Below are positions 10,890-24,000 of a stretch of 64,000 bases of DNA, piece after piece (positions within the stretch are counted from its first letter, which is position 1; the number at the start of each line of letters is the position of its first letter). This stretch comes from Acanthaster planci (Eukaryota; Echinodermata; Asteroidea; Valvatida; Acanthasteridae). Location of the stretch: NCBI RefSeq assembly GCF_001949145.1, contig NW_019091369.1, positions 1,791,807-1,855,806 on the forward strand, given 5' to 3'. Both the position numbers and the translations under genes were made by a program. The notes under the pieces are model-generated. The model saw nothing but the letters and a program-made list of their open reading frames with translations. It did not search any database and was not told the origin of the DNA.

Positions 10890-13440
10890 ACCCCCGTCCA
10901 AGCTAAATTTCGTATAGGTTCCTCAGTACAGTCACAACCTTTTTTTGAAGTTTTAGTGTTTGTAAATAATATAAACAGCACACAGAGTTGAAGTGGTTAC
11001 AAGTTATAACGAAAGCTACACTGATAATTGCAGTACACGTGTTTGTACAGTATGTTGTCAACTGATAAAAACACGATATCTCGCACGAAGGACTTTGCTC
11101 GACTGCGGGTAAGATTAAATTGTTTACAAAATTAAGTATGACCAAGAGTAGTTCAAAGGGTGAATGGGAAAAGTGATTGTCGGGTTAGTTATGTTTTTTT
11201 CTCACGTCTTTAAACACTGTAATCAGTATTTTGGAGGAAGTAAACAGCTTGTTGGCAACCGGCGCTGCAACTGTAAAGTCAGATCACAAAGCCAAGTTTA
11301 ACCGGGGGTGGACCCAAGCAACCCGCCCCCCGGATTGCATGGCCCTGTGGCGGTTTTACCCGGCTGTGTACCGGCTTAATTAACCATCAAACCCTCGCCA
11401 CGTTCGACTAGCCCCGTGCCGGTTAAACATGTCGATTTTACTTACATGGCGACCCACAAGCTAGCAACAGTTGCACGAGAAGTACATACCAACTTTTGTT
11501 TAGATCACTTACTGATTATCACACAGACCTAAAGTGTCCATGTAACCTAATATTCTTCTCTGTTAATTGATTTCCGGCTTGAAACAGAGACGTCATTAGA
11601 ATTAAAATTAACCACGAGGCCCACGGTAAATGCAATAATATATTATGATTACGTGAACAATGTACATACCATTATTCAGTCGTGTTCACTGTAATACAAC
11701 ACGATATCACAGATTTTTTAAAGTACTGTTTTGGGTGTACATTTGTTTATATTTGCCAAGACAGGATTTATATTAACAAAAAAAGCATACGGGCTATGCA
11801 ACCCATAACAGTATTTTGTACATATGTTCTACTGCAGATTACGAACTTAGATAAACCAAAATGTTCATTTCAGTTGGTCAAACAACAAATCTGTCAGCGT
11901 GCATGCCACTAAAGGGTGACAAACAGAGATTATAGACAAATCCGATTAGACGCCCTAACCGCGGTGGCACCGCACTCGCACGCACATTCTTCAGCTTGAC
12001 GCGCGCGTACATTTGGCAAATCACGACACCCCATTGGTCGAAGAGACACGTAACGCGCGCGTACCACCTGTCCACGAGCGTTGTGCCCCCGCAGGAATGG
12101 CTTCTAATTCTGGTGGTCGAATTACATTATAGGCTGAATTTTATATAATATACTAGTTTCACTTTTTTCAACGTGGACTGTTTTAAAAATGCTGGTCTAC
12201 TGAACGCAGCGCTGCTTGGGCTGCGTTTCGTGAAGCGCTTTGGGGAAAAAGCGTGGATTAGTATCGATGTTTCCTATCCATGTCAGACATAATGGGCAGT
12301 TTCAATGTGAATGTGCGAATAGAATTCCCTTTAAAACTAGACTGATAGCTTCACGCAGAAATTTATGAGTTTTGCCGTTGTGCACCCGGTTTTAAACGAC
12401 AGGCAAGCAGAATTTATCCGAACTGACGTCTGGACACCAGACTGTATACAGTGAAATCGAGATTACAATGCATGGTGTTAATTCAAGTCGGCGCAGCTAC
12501 GGTACCAAATGGGAGCTGTGTCTAGAAAGTTGTGGCTGCGAGTGGAAAGAACGCGAGTCTGTGGACGCCACTGGCTAACTAGTGGAAGCCCCTTTCAACG
12601 GACGCACGTGTTGTGGCACTCCAGACCACAAGCTAGTTGGTGTTGCCACGGCCTGTGCCGCATTGGTCCATGTCGCACACGTGACAAAGTCCTCTGACCG
12701 CGCATGCTCAGCATCTACGATCATAATGTTGGCCTGACTTGCTGTCTCTAGGTTATTGGTATCAAGGATTAAATGTGAAACAGGATTGTACCATGCACGA
12801 ACATCGTAATATAAGCTGCTGGCTTCAATTGAACTCCAATTTTTATTTCTTTTAATTTTTAAATACGTATTGCGCCACGGAACACCCTGTTCCGAAAGTA
12901 TTATGTTTGAACAAGGTAGCTGACAGAGAGACGAGTGTGTTTACACCCGTCGACCCACGTATTCAAACAAGGGTCCGACCAACATAAATGTCACTGTATA
13001 AGACCTCAAGAAAGAGAGCCGAGTTTCCGTGCTTCTTTACTTGTTTTAATGTTGACTTTTAAAGGCAGTTGTTAATTTGAATTGTGGCAATTTGCATGAG
13101 ATGAAATACAGGTTCCATGTTGTCTCTGACGCTTGCGCCTGATTGGCATGCCCGAGCCATTTAAAATGGCAGCAAAACCGGGTGTATTTGATAACGTATC
13201 TTTTCAACATATAGACAAAGTTTCAACAGCTTGTAGGCCCAACTTTCGGATTGGTATTACATAGTATTTAACGCCATGTTCACGATTAGTGCTATCTGAA
13301 ATTATACTGTCTGACTGTACTAATGATACCAAAACCACTTTATTTTATCGAGTTGATGAGTGTAGCTATACTTGTTTCAAGCCGTGTCCAAATGACTTAC
13401 GAGCTAGTTACGACTGAGTTACGACTAGCAACAGCACACA

Positions 13441-13625
13441 GGTCTACACACCTTTATCACGATGTTGCCATGTTTATCTTGTTACCTGTAGACCTACTGG
13501 CAAAAAGTGATACAACTGCACATCTTGATAAAAGGGAGCAGACTACTTTTCCTTCCGGCTTCGGTTTGGTTACACTAATTTGGATGGTAGAAAAACGGCA
13601 AGATGGCTGCCCCGTGATAGGGGTC
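13441..13625 (+). repeat. Dispersed repeat family R2, copy 1
   Basis: It shares ordered blocks with 42681-42865: TCACGATGTTGCCATGTTT, TTGATAAAAGGGAGCAGACTA and AAGATGGCTGCCCCGTGA. The open frame that crosses it (13323-13784) is explained by the repeat, because the second copy gives a similar translation in its own spurious frame. Confidence 0.8.
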
Positions 13626-14024
13626 TATAGGAAATGGCAGCCGCTGAATGCAGCGGCTTCTATAGGCACACGTGCCATTTTGGGCCGCAGCCGAGTAATT
13701 CGGACAAGCTTGGTGAGACAGGCTGGCTTCGCTTGCTTGGGCGGCATAATAGCACTGAGCCTACAGTTCGTGGTAATTTCCTGAAACAGTACTTTGGAAG
13801 CAAATTTAGTTCAAGCTTTTCACGATTGCAGAAGCGACAACTTTGCCATGGTACTAAGTTGAAACTATAGCAGTTAAGTCAGCTGGTCTGAGGACTTTAT
13901 AGTGCGTTCGACCAAAGAAGCGTGTTGATGTGGATGTGAGTAAATATACAAGTTTAAAGTGACGATTCAATGTTACGATAACCTTGGGTGCAATGGAGTA
14001 ATATTATTCGAGTGCCATTGAAAT

Positions 14025-14270
14025 CAGGGGCCAATTTCATAGAACTGCTTAAGCACAAAATTTGCTTAAGCGTAAAAAAACCTCGCTTGACAAATCAGGT
14101 TACCAGCCAAAACTCCATGTAATGTAAATTCTTTTTGGAATGGTATTTACCTGTCTTTTGGTTAGCATGACAATCACACATTTCGAGCTGGTAACCATTG
14201 TTTATTAAGCAAGTTTTTCCCGCGCTTAAGCAAATTCTGTGCTTAAACAGCTCTATGAAATTGGCCCCTG
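14025..14270. mobile_element. Fold-back/MITE element with about 47-bp terminal inverted repeats
   Basis: The left end (CAGGGGCCAATTTCATAG, then CTGCTTAAGCACAAA) is the near-perfect reverse complement of the right end (GTGCTTAAACAG, then CTATGAAATTGGCCCCTG). The total is 246 bp with no coding capacity. A target duplication is not clear. The structure fits a non-autonomous DNA transposon. Confidence 0.8.
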
Positions 14271-14536
14271 CTTGTGAAATCATTCACTAGAGAGTAACAG
14301 ACAATGTAGCAAACGGACACAGTGATCATACGTGGCGACACTAGGTGTGCGTACAAGACAGTCAATGAACGGACAGTTTTCTACGGATGACCTTCAGTTA
14401 AACGCATAAACCATCTGTTGGGGCATGCTCGTGCTTTCTGCTTGACCTTCTGATCCGACCGATTTCTATTGAAGCTACCTGCGCTAGGGAACTTTTTCAA
14501 GCGGAGAAGAGGGGAAGCCATACACGTTTGCAGCGG

Positions 14537-14541
<5 letters not shown>

Positions 14542-14568
<27 letters not shown>
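14542..14568 (+). repeat. (CT)n microsatellite
   Basis: About 13 CT units are followed directly by a G7 run. Confidence 0.9.
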
Positions 14569-15234
14569 GGGGGGGAGTCCGATCAGATATCAATTTAACT
14601 TTGCCAGATTTCTTACATGAAATCAAAGCAAAGAGCAAAGCAGGACGGGGAAAATTAACACATCAAGCGAATTTGATTTCTTGCCGCACGAATCTCGATC
14701 TTGAACTTGGGGTACGGTGCGCATAGACTGTTCTTTCCGTTCCATAAACCGACACCAAAGCACGCACGACGAGTCACGACGACGGGTCCTATTACACCTG
14801 GATCGGTGCACACAGGTCCTCGATAAGAAAAAAAGTCCCAGTACTTTTGTAGGCCCACAATAGGCATGTAAACCGTGCCAGCCGGGGATCGTGTTCACGG
14901 TGTGCTCGACGTCAAGGGCCGCTTAAGATCATGCGGGGGTTAGAAGCAGAAAGCCTGGACGCTAAATCAATTCAAAGGTCGGGAGCACAGTGACCCCATA
15001 CACTTGACACCTGATTTGCTCGTACATGTGCGTAACACCCTATTTCTACCGGTATTGCTTCAAACCTGCTTGACCCTTCAGCTTTATAGCAAAAAATACA
15101 TTCCCCAGCACTCAGTCCCTCGATAAGGACTGCAGCTGCACTTTCTTGGTAGCCGCCAACTTGAAGACGCCAACGCTAGACTGAACGACGCGCGAACCAG
15201 CGGAATATCACCTTCGCAGGAGTGTTCGCCGCTC

Positions 15235-15395
15235 AGAGCTGTATAGAGAGTATAGCGCCGACTTCAGACTTTGGAACCAAAATGGTTGTCCATGACGATT
15301 GTGTGCAGAACAGCGTACAGCTGTTGTCTGCAACCAAAATCCACCATTTTGGTTCCAAACAATTGAGACACTCATGTCGCAACTCTCTATAAGCG
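15235..15395. mobile_element. Imperfect fold-back element
   Basis: A perfect 17-bp inverted pair lies at 15270-15286 and 15343-15359 (TTTGGAACCAAAATGGT and its complement). Outside it, the outer arms are weaker (TATAGAGAGT against ACTCTCTATA). There is no coding capacity. It is probably a decayed palindromic transposon. Confidence 0.55.
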
Positions 15396-18300
15396 GCTCT
15401 GTTCCCGCTAGGTTTAAAGCGCCCCCAATTGTTCAAGCACGGGACAAATGTTACCCTATACTGTCAAGGACAGCAGTGAAGTGACAAGACGACTGACATC
15501 ATATAGTTCCGGTCCGTGAGACACGGTCAGCGAAAAACTGCGAGCACCAACCGCTATTCCTTGGATGGGATGCACGTACAGTTCACGTAAACAATTAATG
15601 CAGTTCGCGTGGTATTAAAATACACGAGTCTGATATCATTACTGGGGTTGCTGTAAGTCCATTCCCCATTAGGATGCAAAAGCAATGTACATGTACAGTC
15701 ATGTAGGCCTTTGCCCGTTTGGTTATATTAGTTTATAATAATTAGGTGTACACCTTCAGGAGGTCTCTGTAATAAACACCACTTAAAACGAACAGTGTAG
15801 GTGATTGCAAAATAAAGATTGTATCTGCACACACTGAGGCAAATCAACCAGCCAACGACGTTTGCGTATGCCTGAAGTCCGTCTCCTGTCTTGGGTTGTT
15901 TGAAGTATGCGTTTAATTTATGAGAGTGTTTTGCATGCCGAAGAAAGAGGGTCGCGGGACTCTACACGTTAAGTAAATTGACTGACCGTGACAGGATGGA
16001 ACGCGCACGCGTACAGGTATTTATGTCCAGGTTTGGGGTAGCAATGTATGGCGTGCCGTCTTATTGGTGGACACTCTGGGAGCTCACAGGGCACGCGTCA
16101 TGAAGTAGTTATGACTAAGCTCGATTTGTCAAATGCTTCGATGGAAATATTTGCCGCAGACTCTGAAAACAATGTCTGGCACATTTCGAAAACTGAAGTC
16201 TTTTAACGGGCGTTTGGAAGTCACGCCCGTTCTTTCTGACGCGCGACCGCATGCACAAAATCAGATGCACGCATCGCCATGCATGCGAGTCCCTTGGAGG
16301 AATTTTTTTCGGTCCACTCTATTACACTGACAACCGCTCAATTAATGCACAGGCTGGTTTATCTTCCGGCAAACAAAGTGACCGGTGTTTATTTTCTTGA
16401 AATTCCTCCGGGATGATTAAAATTAAAAACTAAAAAAGTGCTTTGCGGTCAACGCACCATTTGTTAAATGTCACACACTTCTCATCTTCACGGAAAACAT
16501 TTGGACAGGATGGAGCATATTTCATTTACAGCTCTCATATATCACTTGAACAAAAAAATTATGAATTTTTTTTAAGAGGAAAATTTCACAGTCTTCAAGA
16601 ATGGAAAAAAAGACACATGTCGGTCACGAAAACAAACTTTCATGTGAACAGAAACAATTGCAACCCAAAAGTGTAAAGAGGGAAAGTAAAGCGACAAAAA
16701 CATTATTTCACCATCGTGACTACTAGAAGTTGACCGCACATATTCGATGATTAGAAACATTCGATGTTTCCATATGCGGTTACAACATCCACTGCTGGAT
16801 CTATGGACGATGGTGTAGGAGGTTTTAATCCCCCTACCCCTCGAAAGGGGAAATGAAAGGAAAGACAGCACGAAAACAATAACAACTGACTGTCAATCCC
16901 CGGCCCCCCTCATGGTGGACACCCCTATCAAGTCAACCCTGGATCTGCCCCCGAAACGACAACACTACAGTCGGATCTGTCGAGTTCACTGCGTGGAGTT
17001 TTTCCCGCAAGTATAAAATCCGTCTACAGACACGAGCGTCCTTTTTCCTTGATCTACTTCTTATTGTCTTATATTCAAGTGAAGATTGGACGCATTTTTT
17101 AATCTTTTCCGGCGACTCTGTTGCCGATATTGAAAAGGTTGCTGTCAAAGACATCGCAAGTAGAAAAAATAATAATTGAATAATAATTATTATTACCCTT
17201 CAGAAAATTACCCTCCATATTGGCCCTGAAGCCTTTCGACGGCCGCGTGCATGTTTACAATCCGTTAATGTCCTTCGTCGGCGATTGATGGGTCGCGTTA
17301 TAGTCTGAGTGTTGTTTTTTACAGTGGCCATAAATGTCACTGTCGCAATGGCGTTCTCGGGGAAAACGAAAACGACCGATTTCGAATCTCCATCGCGAAT
17401 ACAAAAAGTGTGATGGATTACAACGACGCGCCTCGGAAACGGTGGGTGTTATACCAGGAATAGAAAGAGACGTCGCTAATGGCTCCGTGGCGTGCTTACC
17501 AGGTTTATACGAGGTCCTAAAGTTTTTAGTCGTAAAGTGGGAGGAGACGATATGGATTTTACGAGCAAATCCTTCGAGTAGAAATGTACGAAAGACCGTC
17601 AACACCGTATTAATTTAACTACCAGCGTTATGTTCGTCCGTACTCGGAGTAACAACACTGGCTTTGAATTCAGTATATAGTAATCTTTGAAAGGATTATT
17701 ACTTGATTTCATTTTCCCCTGTTTCGGTCGGGGCGGGACTGAATGGACAACTGACTGATTCGTGTACTTTTTCACAGAATGAAAATGAAGTTGTTTTATT
17801 GAATTTTTTTCCATGCAATGGGAGAATAAAACATCCGGGCAGAGGTTGGGTTCAACTTGGACTGAGGGGCAAATTTCGCTGGCTTCTTGATCAATTCTTT
17901 TCGTCTCTGTGCGTTTGGGATCTCCAGGCTGGGCGACGACTTTCACCGATTATGGTTTCCTCGTTTAAATCATTGACCTTTACTGCCCTCTTGAAAACTA
18001 CGTGTACTTGAGACCAGGAAAGAGAGAAAAATCACAGACACGAGCAGTGTTGAAGGAACAAACAAGCAGTCACTCGTTTTTATTCGGTCACGTTCCTCGT
18101 CAAAATGTCAAAGTGAACTACTATAACGGTCAATACTGTTCTTAATTTTTCAATCAAAGTTCCCTCTTCTGTGGCGCAGACTTGGCCTGAAATGCTGCCT
18201 CTCACTGATTTCTTGTTTGACATAAAAAAAATACAGCCATGGGTTCAGGCGACATTAAACGACAAAACTGTGAACGAAGCCCCTTGAAGTTAAAATGTTC

Positions 18301-21038
18301 ATCGAGAACCGGCTTCAGTACCAAAGGGAAATTATCGTTTCATAGCTCCAAGGTCAAAATGCTCCACCACAGGCACAATGGTCGACCAGTTTTGCATTAA
18401 TTCGAGAGTAAAGTTTCATTCATAATTCAAAGGGCTACCATAATTTCAGGCCACGCTCGAGAAAGCACGCCTTCAATTATTACGGCCGCCATCATCGTGC
18501 CACCAGCATTAAAGGATGACGCGAGGCTAAGGTCAATAAGACCCCCTATCGGACAACCACGCAAAGCACACACAGATAGCAAACACGGCTGACGCAATAA
18601 AACCAGTATGGACACAAGGTTTGGTGTACAATTGAATCTGCTGGCAGTCTCAAATTACGTCCAGTACTTGAGATGAGGAGCGCATTCACTCCGTGTACGT
18701 TTACTATTACCCTGAACATCTCTACGGACGGGACCCTGGGCGAGAGACCGAGGCGATAAATCTCGCAGACCCCGGGCCAGGGCATGCCAGTTAAATTCCA
18801 CCAATGGTGTGGACACTCCGAGTCGACGTTTACGGTACACGTGCACTGATTGGTGGAATTAATGAGCCAATCACAGTTTGATCCTCAGTCCACGCGGTGA
18901 CTGTAAAGTCAAAGCAAACACTAGTTTGTTGGGCAAACATGAGATTTTATACTAGACAAACAAAACCAACATGGGCAAACATTAAACCTTCTCTGCATCG
19001 AGTCTACGGACAGTATGTTGCCTTCTGACGAGGTAGCAATTCACCGCTCGCTAACATTTTCCCGAGGATTCCCGATAACCGGTGATAGTTGGAACAAAAC
19101 CCCCGCATATTTCTCCATCCCTCCCGACCACCCTGCTGAGCCGCCAAACTATTCTCAGCTCGCACCCTCCCCCGGAAATGTACTCTCCGGGCCCGCCGGG
19201 TTCTCTCGATTCATCTGACAATTAATAACCGTGAAGTCGAGAGGGGAGCGCGTGCACTCGTGTTGACACAAAAAAAATGACTAAAAGGGTCCGCGAGACT
19301 ACCTTTCCACTTCCCGAGTGTTGTCCCACCGTCCGACCGTCACGCAGCGCTCTCCTGATATCCGGACTCTGTCCCTCTCTTACACGGAGTACTTGTATTT
19401 GGACGTAACCAACCAGCATTTATTACCTAGATCCCCCATTTTTTCTCAAGCTTCAATGAACCGAGCTGACTTCCATTGTTTAATTTTACTTATCAACTTT
19501 GCGAAAATCTACAAGGACTTTAATTTCCATACTGAATCCTCGACAGCGGAAACCGAGTAACGTGCACCATGCGGCAGCCGCAGGCCTTCGGGCACAGCAG
19601 AACGACAAATATGTTTGGAGTCAATTGTAAATATCGTAACATTTATATTTGATGAGCTCCAATATTACTGTAGTCTTTTCTTTGTGATAAAAAAAACGGT
19701 GCCAGTCATCTAGAAAAAAAAAACGATCTCCTAAACTCATTAAATCTACAACACTGGATGCTGTATAAAATTCGTAAACCTCAAGATCAGATATGCGGTT
19801 CACGGTTGCTCGGCTATTGTTTCAGCTGCGTAGGGTCTGACAGTGGGTGAATGCCGAGGCCCACTCCACGCCATGTCTAGGGAAGAAACAGGAGTTGGGA
19901 CAGCTGAACAAGCACAAGATCACCGACTATGGGAAGCAAGAACACAGACAAATAAAAAAACAATGTATACCAAGTGGGGACATTTCCCTCCATTTTACGA
20001 AGATGATGTTTCCTGTGTCTAGGCAGACTGCTGGGGTCACCCGAGGGCCCCCCCCTTCCCTCCTTCTCGACGAAAAAAAATATCGGCAGCAATATTTATC
20101 AACTTCGCACTTTGGGCCATATTCGCACACCCTAATAAAAACATTTGCCACTGTTTGGTTCGGAAGGAAGGATTTATAGAGCCGTAAAATTTATGGTGTT
20201 GGCACAAGAGGGACCTTTGGACGCTCAGGTTAGAGTCTCCGATGGAACAAGCGTGTGGCAGCCGAGCTGCAGTAAAAAGGTGGATATTTATTTGGGCAGG
20301 AAATTTAACACCCTCTCAGGCGGAAATTCTACACTTTTAGACAAACCAGCACGAGACATACCAAAATGAGGCATATACATGCCCCCTTGTCGGGATGAAG
20401 TCAAAACCAAAAAAACAGAACGTAAAATGTGAAGTAAGGTGGTGGAAAAATGCTGGTACGCTTGGGTAAATAACATAAACATTGGACCATGAAATCGAAG
20501 CTGGCAAAGCGATGCTCGTACTTGCACCGATGACTAAACCTACTTTGCGGGGTTTTCCAAAGTTATAATCATTTTTCCATTGAGACTACTGACCTACATT
20601 TCCTGACCATGATGTGATCAATTTTTTTTTCCTTTTCAAAGAAGAGGGGGAGGATTTTAATGCCCGCAAACAAAATGACGAGTGCTCATCACTCAGGTCT
20701 CTCACGCAAACCGGGTGGAAAAACTAAAATTGTGTGATGACTTTCAAAAATGGAAGATGGCTGGTGGCTGACGGAATTGAGGACGGCTGACGTGCAGAAC
20801 AAAAAACTTTTCATTCCCCTCCTCTCCTGAAGGACTTAGCACCACCCTCCTTTTTCTAAACCTCTGTCTAATTTTTATAACCAAGGTAGGCCATTTTACA
20901 GGTCTTTGATTTGGAGGTAGGGGGTACATCTTGTGGGAGGTGATGTGTCTCAGTTTGGGTTGTGCATATGCTCGATTAAAAACAACAATGTGGGCCATGA
21001 AGTGATCGTTTGATGACCGGGTAAGCCAACTCGGGAGG

Positions 21039-24000
21039 TCAGCTGTAAGTTCCCACTGCTGACACATCCTCCGTGCGGTGGAACTCCTTCAGCGTGGTGT
21101 GGTACAGAGGCGTTCCCTTCAGAACCTGGGAGTTGCAGCTGTCGATCTGTCCAGGACAAACAACGATTATCCAAAAGCAATCTCTCAACAGTCGATCGTA
21201 AAGGTGGATTCAAGTGTTTCGCGTGGGGCGCTGGTGTACCAGCATTTGTGAAAATAGAAAGTTTGCAATGAAATTACAAGCTGATAACATTTCAGGCCTC
21301 AAAAATCATTATAAAAAGAGTCAAAAGTACATAAAAACCAAATTCAACATTTACAAACAGCACTGCGGACAGGTCTGCCTCTACTCAGAAATGCTTGAGG
21401 TACTTTGAAACTCCAAACATCCTATTCCATTTTTTATGCTGATGACTTCCGCTGATGAATTCGCCACAGGTGGTCAATTCACAAGACCGAGTTCTAATTA
21501 GCGTAGACAATCATTTTACATGCCTCCGCTTGGTATACACTGGCCTGAATATTGCTGGTACGTTTTGTGGAAGCAGGGTGGAAATCTGATGCTCCCAACA
21601 GTCGAAAGAGGAAATACGAGATGAAAGAAAACAAGCACTGAGAAAATGGCATTCTCGGGGGAATGACCTCCATCAGCCCCCCATGAAAATTATTAACCAA
21701 CACACAACTGTTGATCTTTCATTTCAACACAACAGTCATCAAAATTACCACTGTGTGCACAATCTGAATACACAGCAGTGGACAATGGAACAAAAAGATT
21801 TTCATTCAGGCATGGGCCTCGAGCTCCACCAAGAGAGGGCGCTATTTTCTTAGCAACGGAGGCTCCTTTGGTCGAAATTGAACTTTGCTGGTTCACGAAT
21901 GACTAGGAAATGCACGCGTCACGGTCGCATCGCTACCAACAAATTGAACACTCCTGACCGACACGGCTCTTTTCAACCAATGAGGGGGTGCTCCTGCTCG
22001 AGGCGGATTGGCCCACCCCCTCCAGAAGTAATGAAAACAGAGCATGGCTTACATGGACTGCGACGTAGTCGCCTGGTTTCATTGACGAGGAATCGGAGGC
22101 ATCACTCTTCAGGCAGTTCAGAACTTTGGTATCGGGAAGGACAACTTTAATATTGCCATCATTTCGTCCCACAAGATCCTTGTCAGACCTCTTACTGACC
22201 TGGAAGAGAAAAGAAGAGAAAAATATTTCATTTTATCCCATTTCATTTATCTCTCTGCATCCCACAGCGCATTCAGCGCCAATTATCGGATGAAGTGACA
22301 ATTAAGAAAACAATGAAAAATGTTCAGTTTTAGAGGTGGGAGGAAAAGCCCGGATAAATATTCCCGGGAAAACCCACAGAATCAGGCAGGGACTGAAAAC
22401 CCAATCCACATGCTGATATAGGTGGGATTCTAACCCGGGTCGCAGAGGTGGAAGGTGTCCAAAGAGCCATCACCCCAGCCTCACTCCCCTCACAAAAAAG
22501 TATTACAAAATTAGGCAAACAAACAAAAACTCATGTAAAACTACAAATTTTCCTAGCATGTCCTAAACCAGTTTTAGATTTTTCAAGTGTAAAGTGGTTT
22601 GCCTTCCACACAAACATCACTAGGCTGAGGCATTTCATTTGGTTTATCGGGTATTTAACTGGCTCGATTTCCTCAATTGTCGCAATCCAAAACTGGATCA
22701 AATGAAGGATTACAATGAAGGCTACAGAGGCCCTGCTCTGGGGCATGCGAGGAGCGTGGAAGTGGAGTTTTTAAGTCTTTCAATTGAGTCGACAGGCAGA
22801 GCCTCTACAATATTCGTTGGTCAACAGGCAAGATTTCTGTCATCCTGAGATCAGTTTGCAGGAACCGCTCGGCACTCAAAATCGGCTCTAAACCTGTGCA
22901 CAAAGTCAGGCTGCCAGGCCAAATGTCTCGGATTTCTACCGCTTGTGGTGCTTCCGACGTCAATTTGCCAAGAAATGGCAAGTCAGCTCCTCCACTGTGC
23001 CCACTGTAACTATTTACAAACCATTCACAAAGTGAAAGTTGATGATCCAGTGCATGTAATCAGAAATAAAATGAGGGGGGGGGAAAGGTACTGAATGTGA
23101 CGGAAAATACTGAAATTGAAAAAAAGGAATAAAAAACCACACAAAAAATGTCTTATAAGTTGATGTTGAAATGCAACATACAATGAACACATATCCAATG
23201 CAAAGGGACGTCAATACGGCCGTCATTCATCACGGCAAAATGAACGCATTGTGTCGTCTGATCATAAGTCCGCACGCTGCCCCCTGCTTCATATCCTGTT
23301 GGCCTTTGCCGAGAGTGAGATGAAGAATAGGTCTATTGCCAGCCACATTTTCAATTAGTTTGAAGCCAAAAAACCCCAGGAAACTATGCGTGTGTCCACG
23401 TTTATTCATCGCCATAACAACACTATTATCGACTACACTTTTGACAGTGATTTCATCACAAACAGCACAGCTAGTCATCTGCTGCACCCCGAGCGCAAAC
23501 CATGACCTTTTATGTTTCGTTGCACTGCTGGGCAAAGCCGTATTACAACAGACTTCTATTGCATTTCAAGACTTCACAGAGCTCCATTCTTTTGCTTTCC
23601 TCCTTCGAGTAAATTTAGAAATCAATGTCGATTGTCAGTGGACAATGGGAAATCCTAGCAAAGAAATTCCACTTCAAACAAATTTACAATCGCATACACA
23701 CTCACAGGTATCAATTGCTGGGGGGCATTTTTTCTTTCAGAAAACAAATCAATGAAAAATACTAATTTAAACTCCCAGAAACTTAAAGGTCTAAACAAGG
23801 CCATTTTTTTCTTCAAGTTGGTTTCATACAATCTTAAACCTTGCAACATAAACATTTAGAAAAAATACAAAACAAATTAAGTCCAATAATCCTGGACGCT
23901 GCCTTTTCTTTCCTGGTGTTTTTTTCTTCCAGGTTTCGTATTTCAGATTTGTTTTCCTGGCTTGGTTGGGTTCGGTTTGGAATTTAGTTACAGGCATGTG

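Larger units (their letters stand above)
10890..21038. other. Ten-kilobase gene-free stretch between receptor and CDK5RAP1
   Basis: No open frame here resembles a known protein, and none shows joined exons. The longest (13323-13784) overlaps a dispersed repeat. Contents that can be named are two palindromic elements (14025-14270 and 15235-15395), a repeat shared with 42681-42865, a CT microsatellite, and the presumed 3' UTRs at each end. Both flanking genes point into this interval. Confidence 0.5.

Noticed and set aside
13323-13784. 153-residue plus-strand frame
   Set aside because: It overlies repeat R2, and the second copy gives a similar spurious translation.
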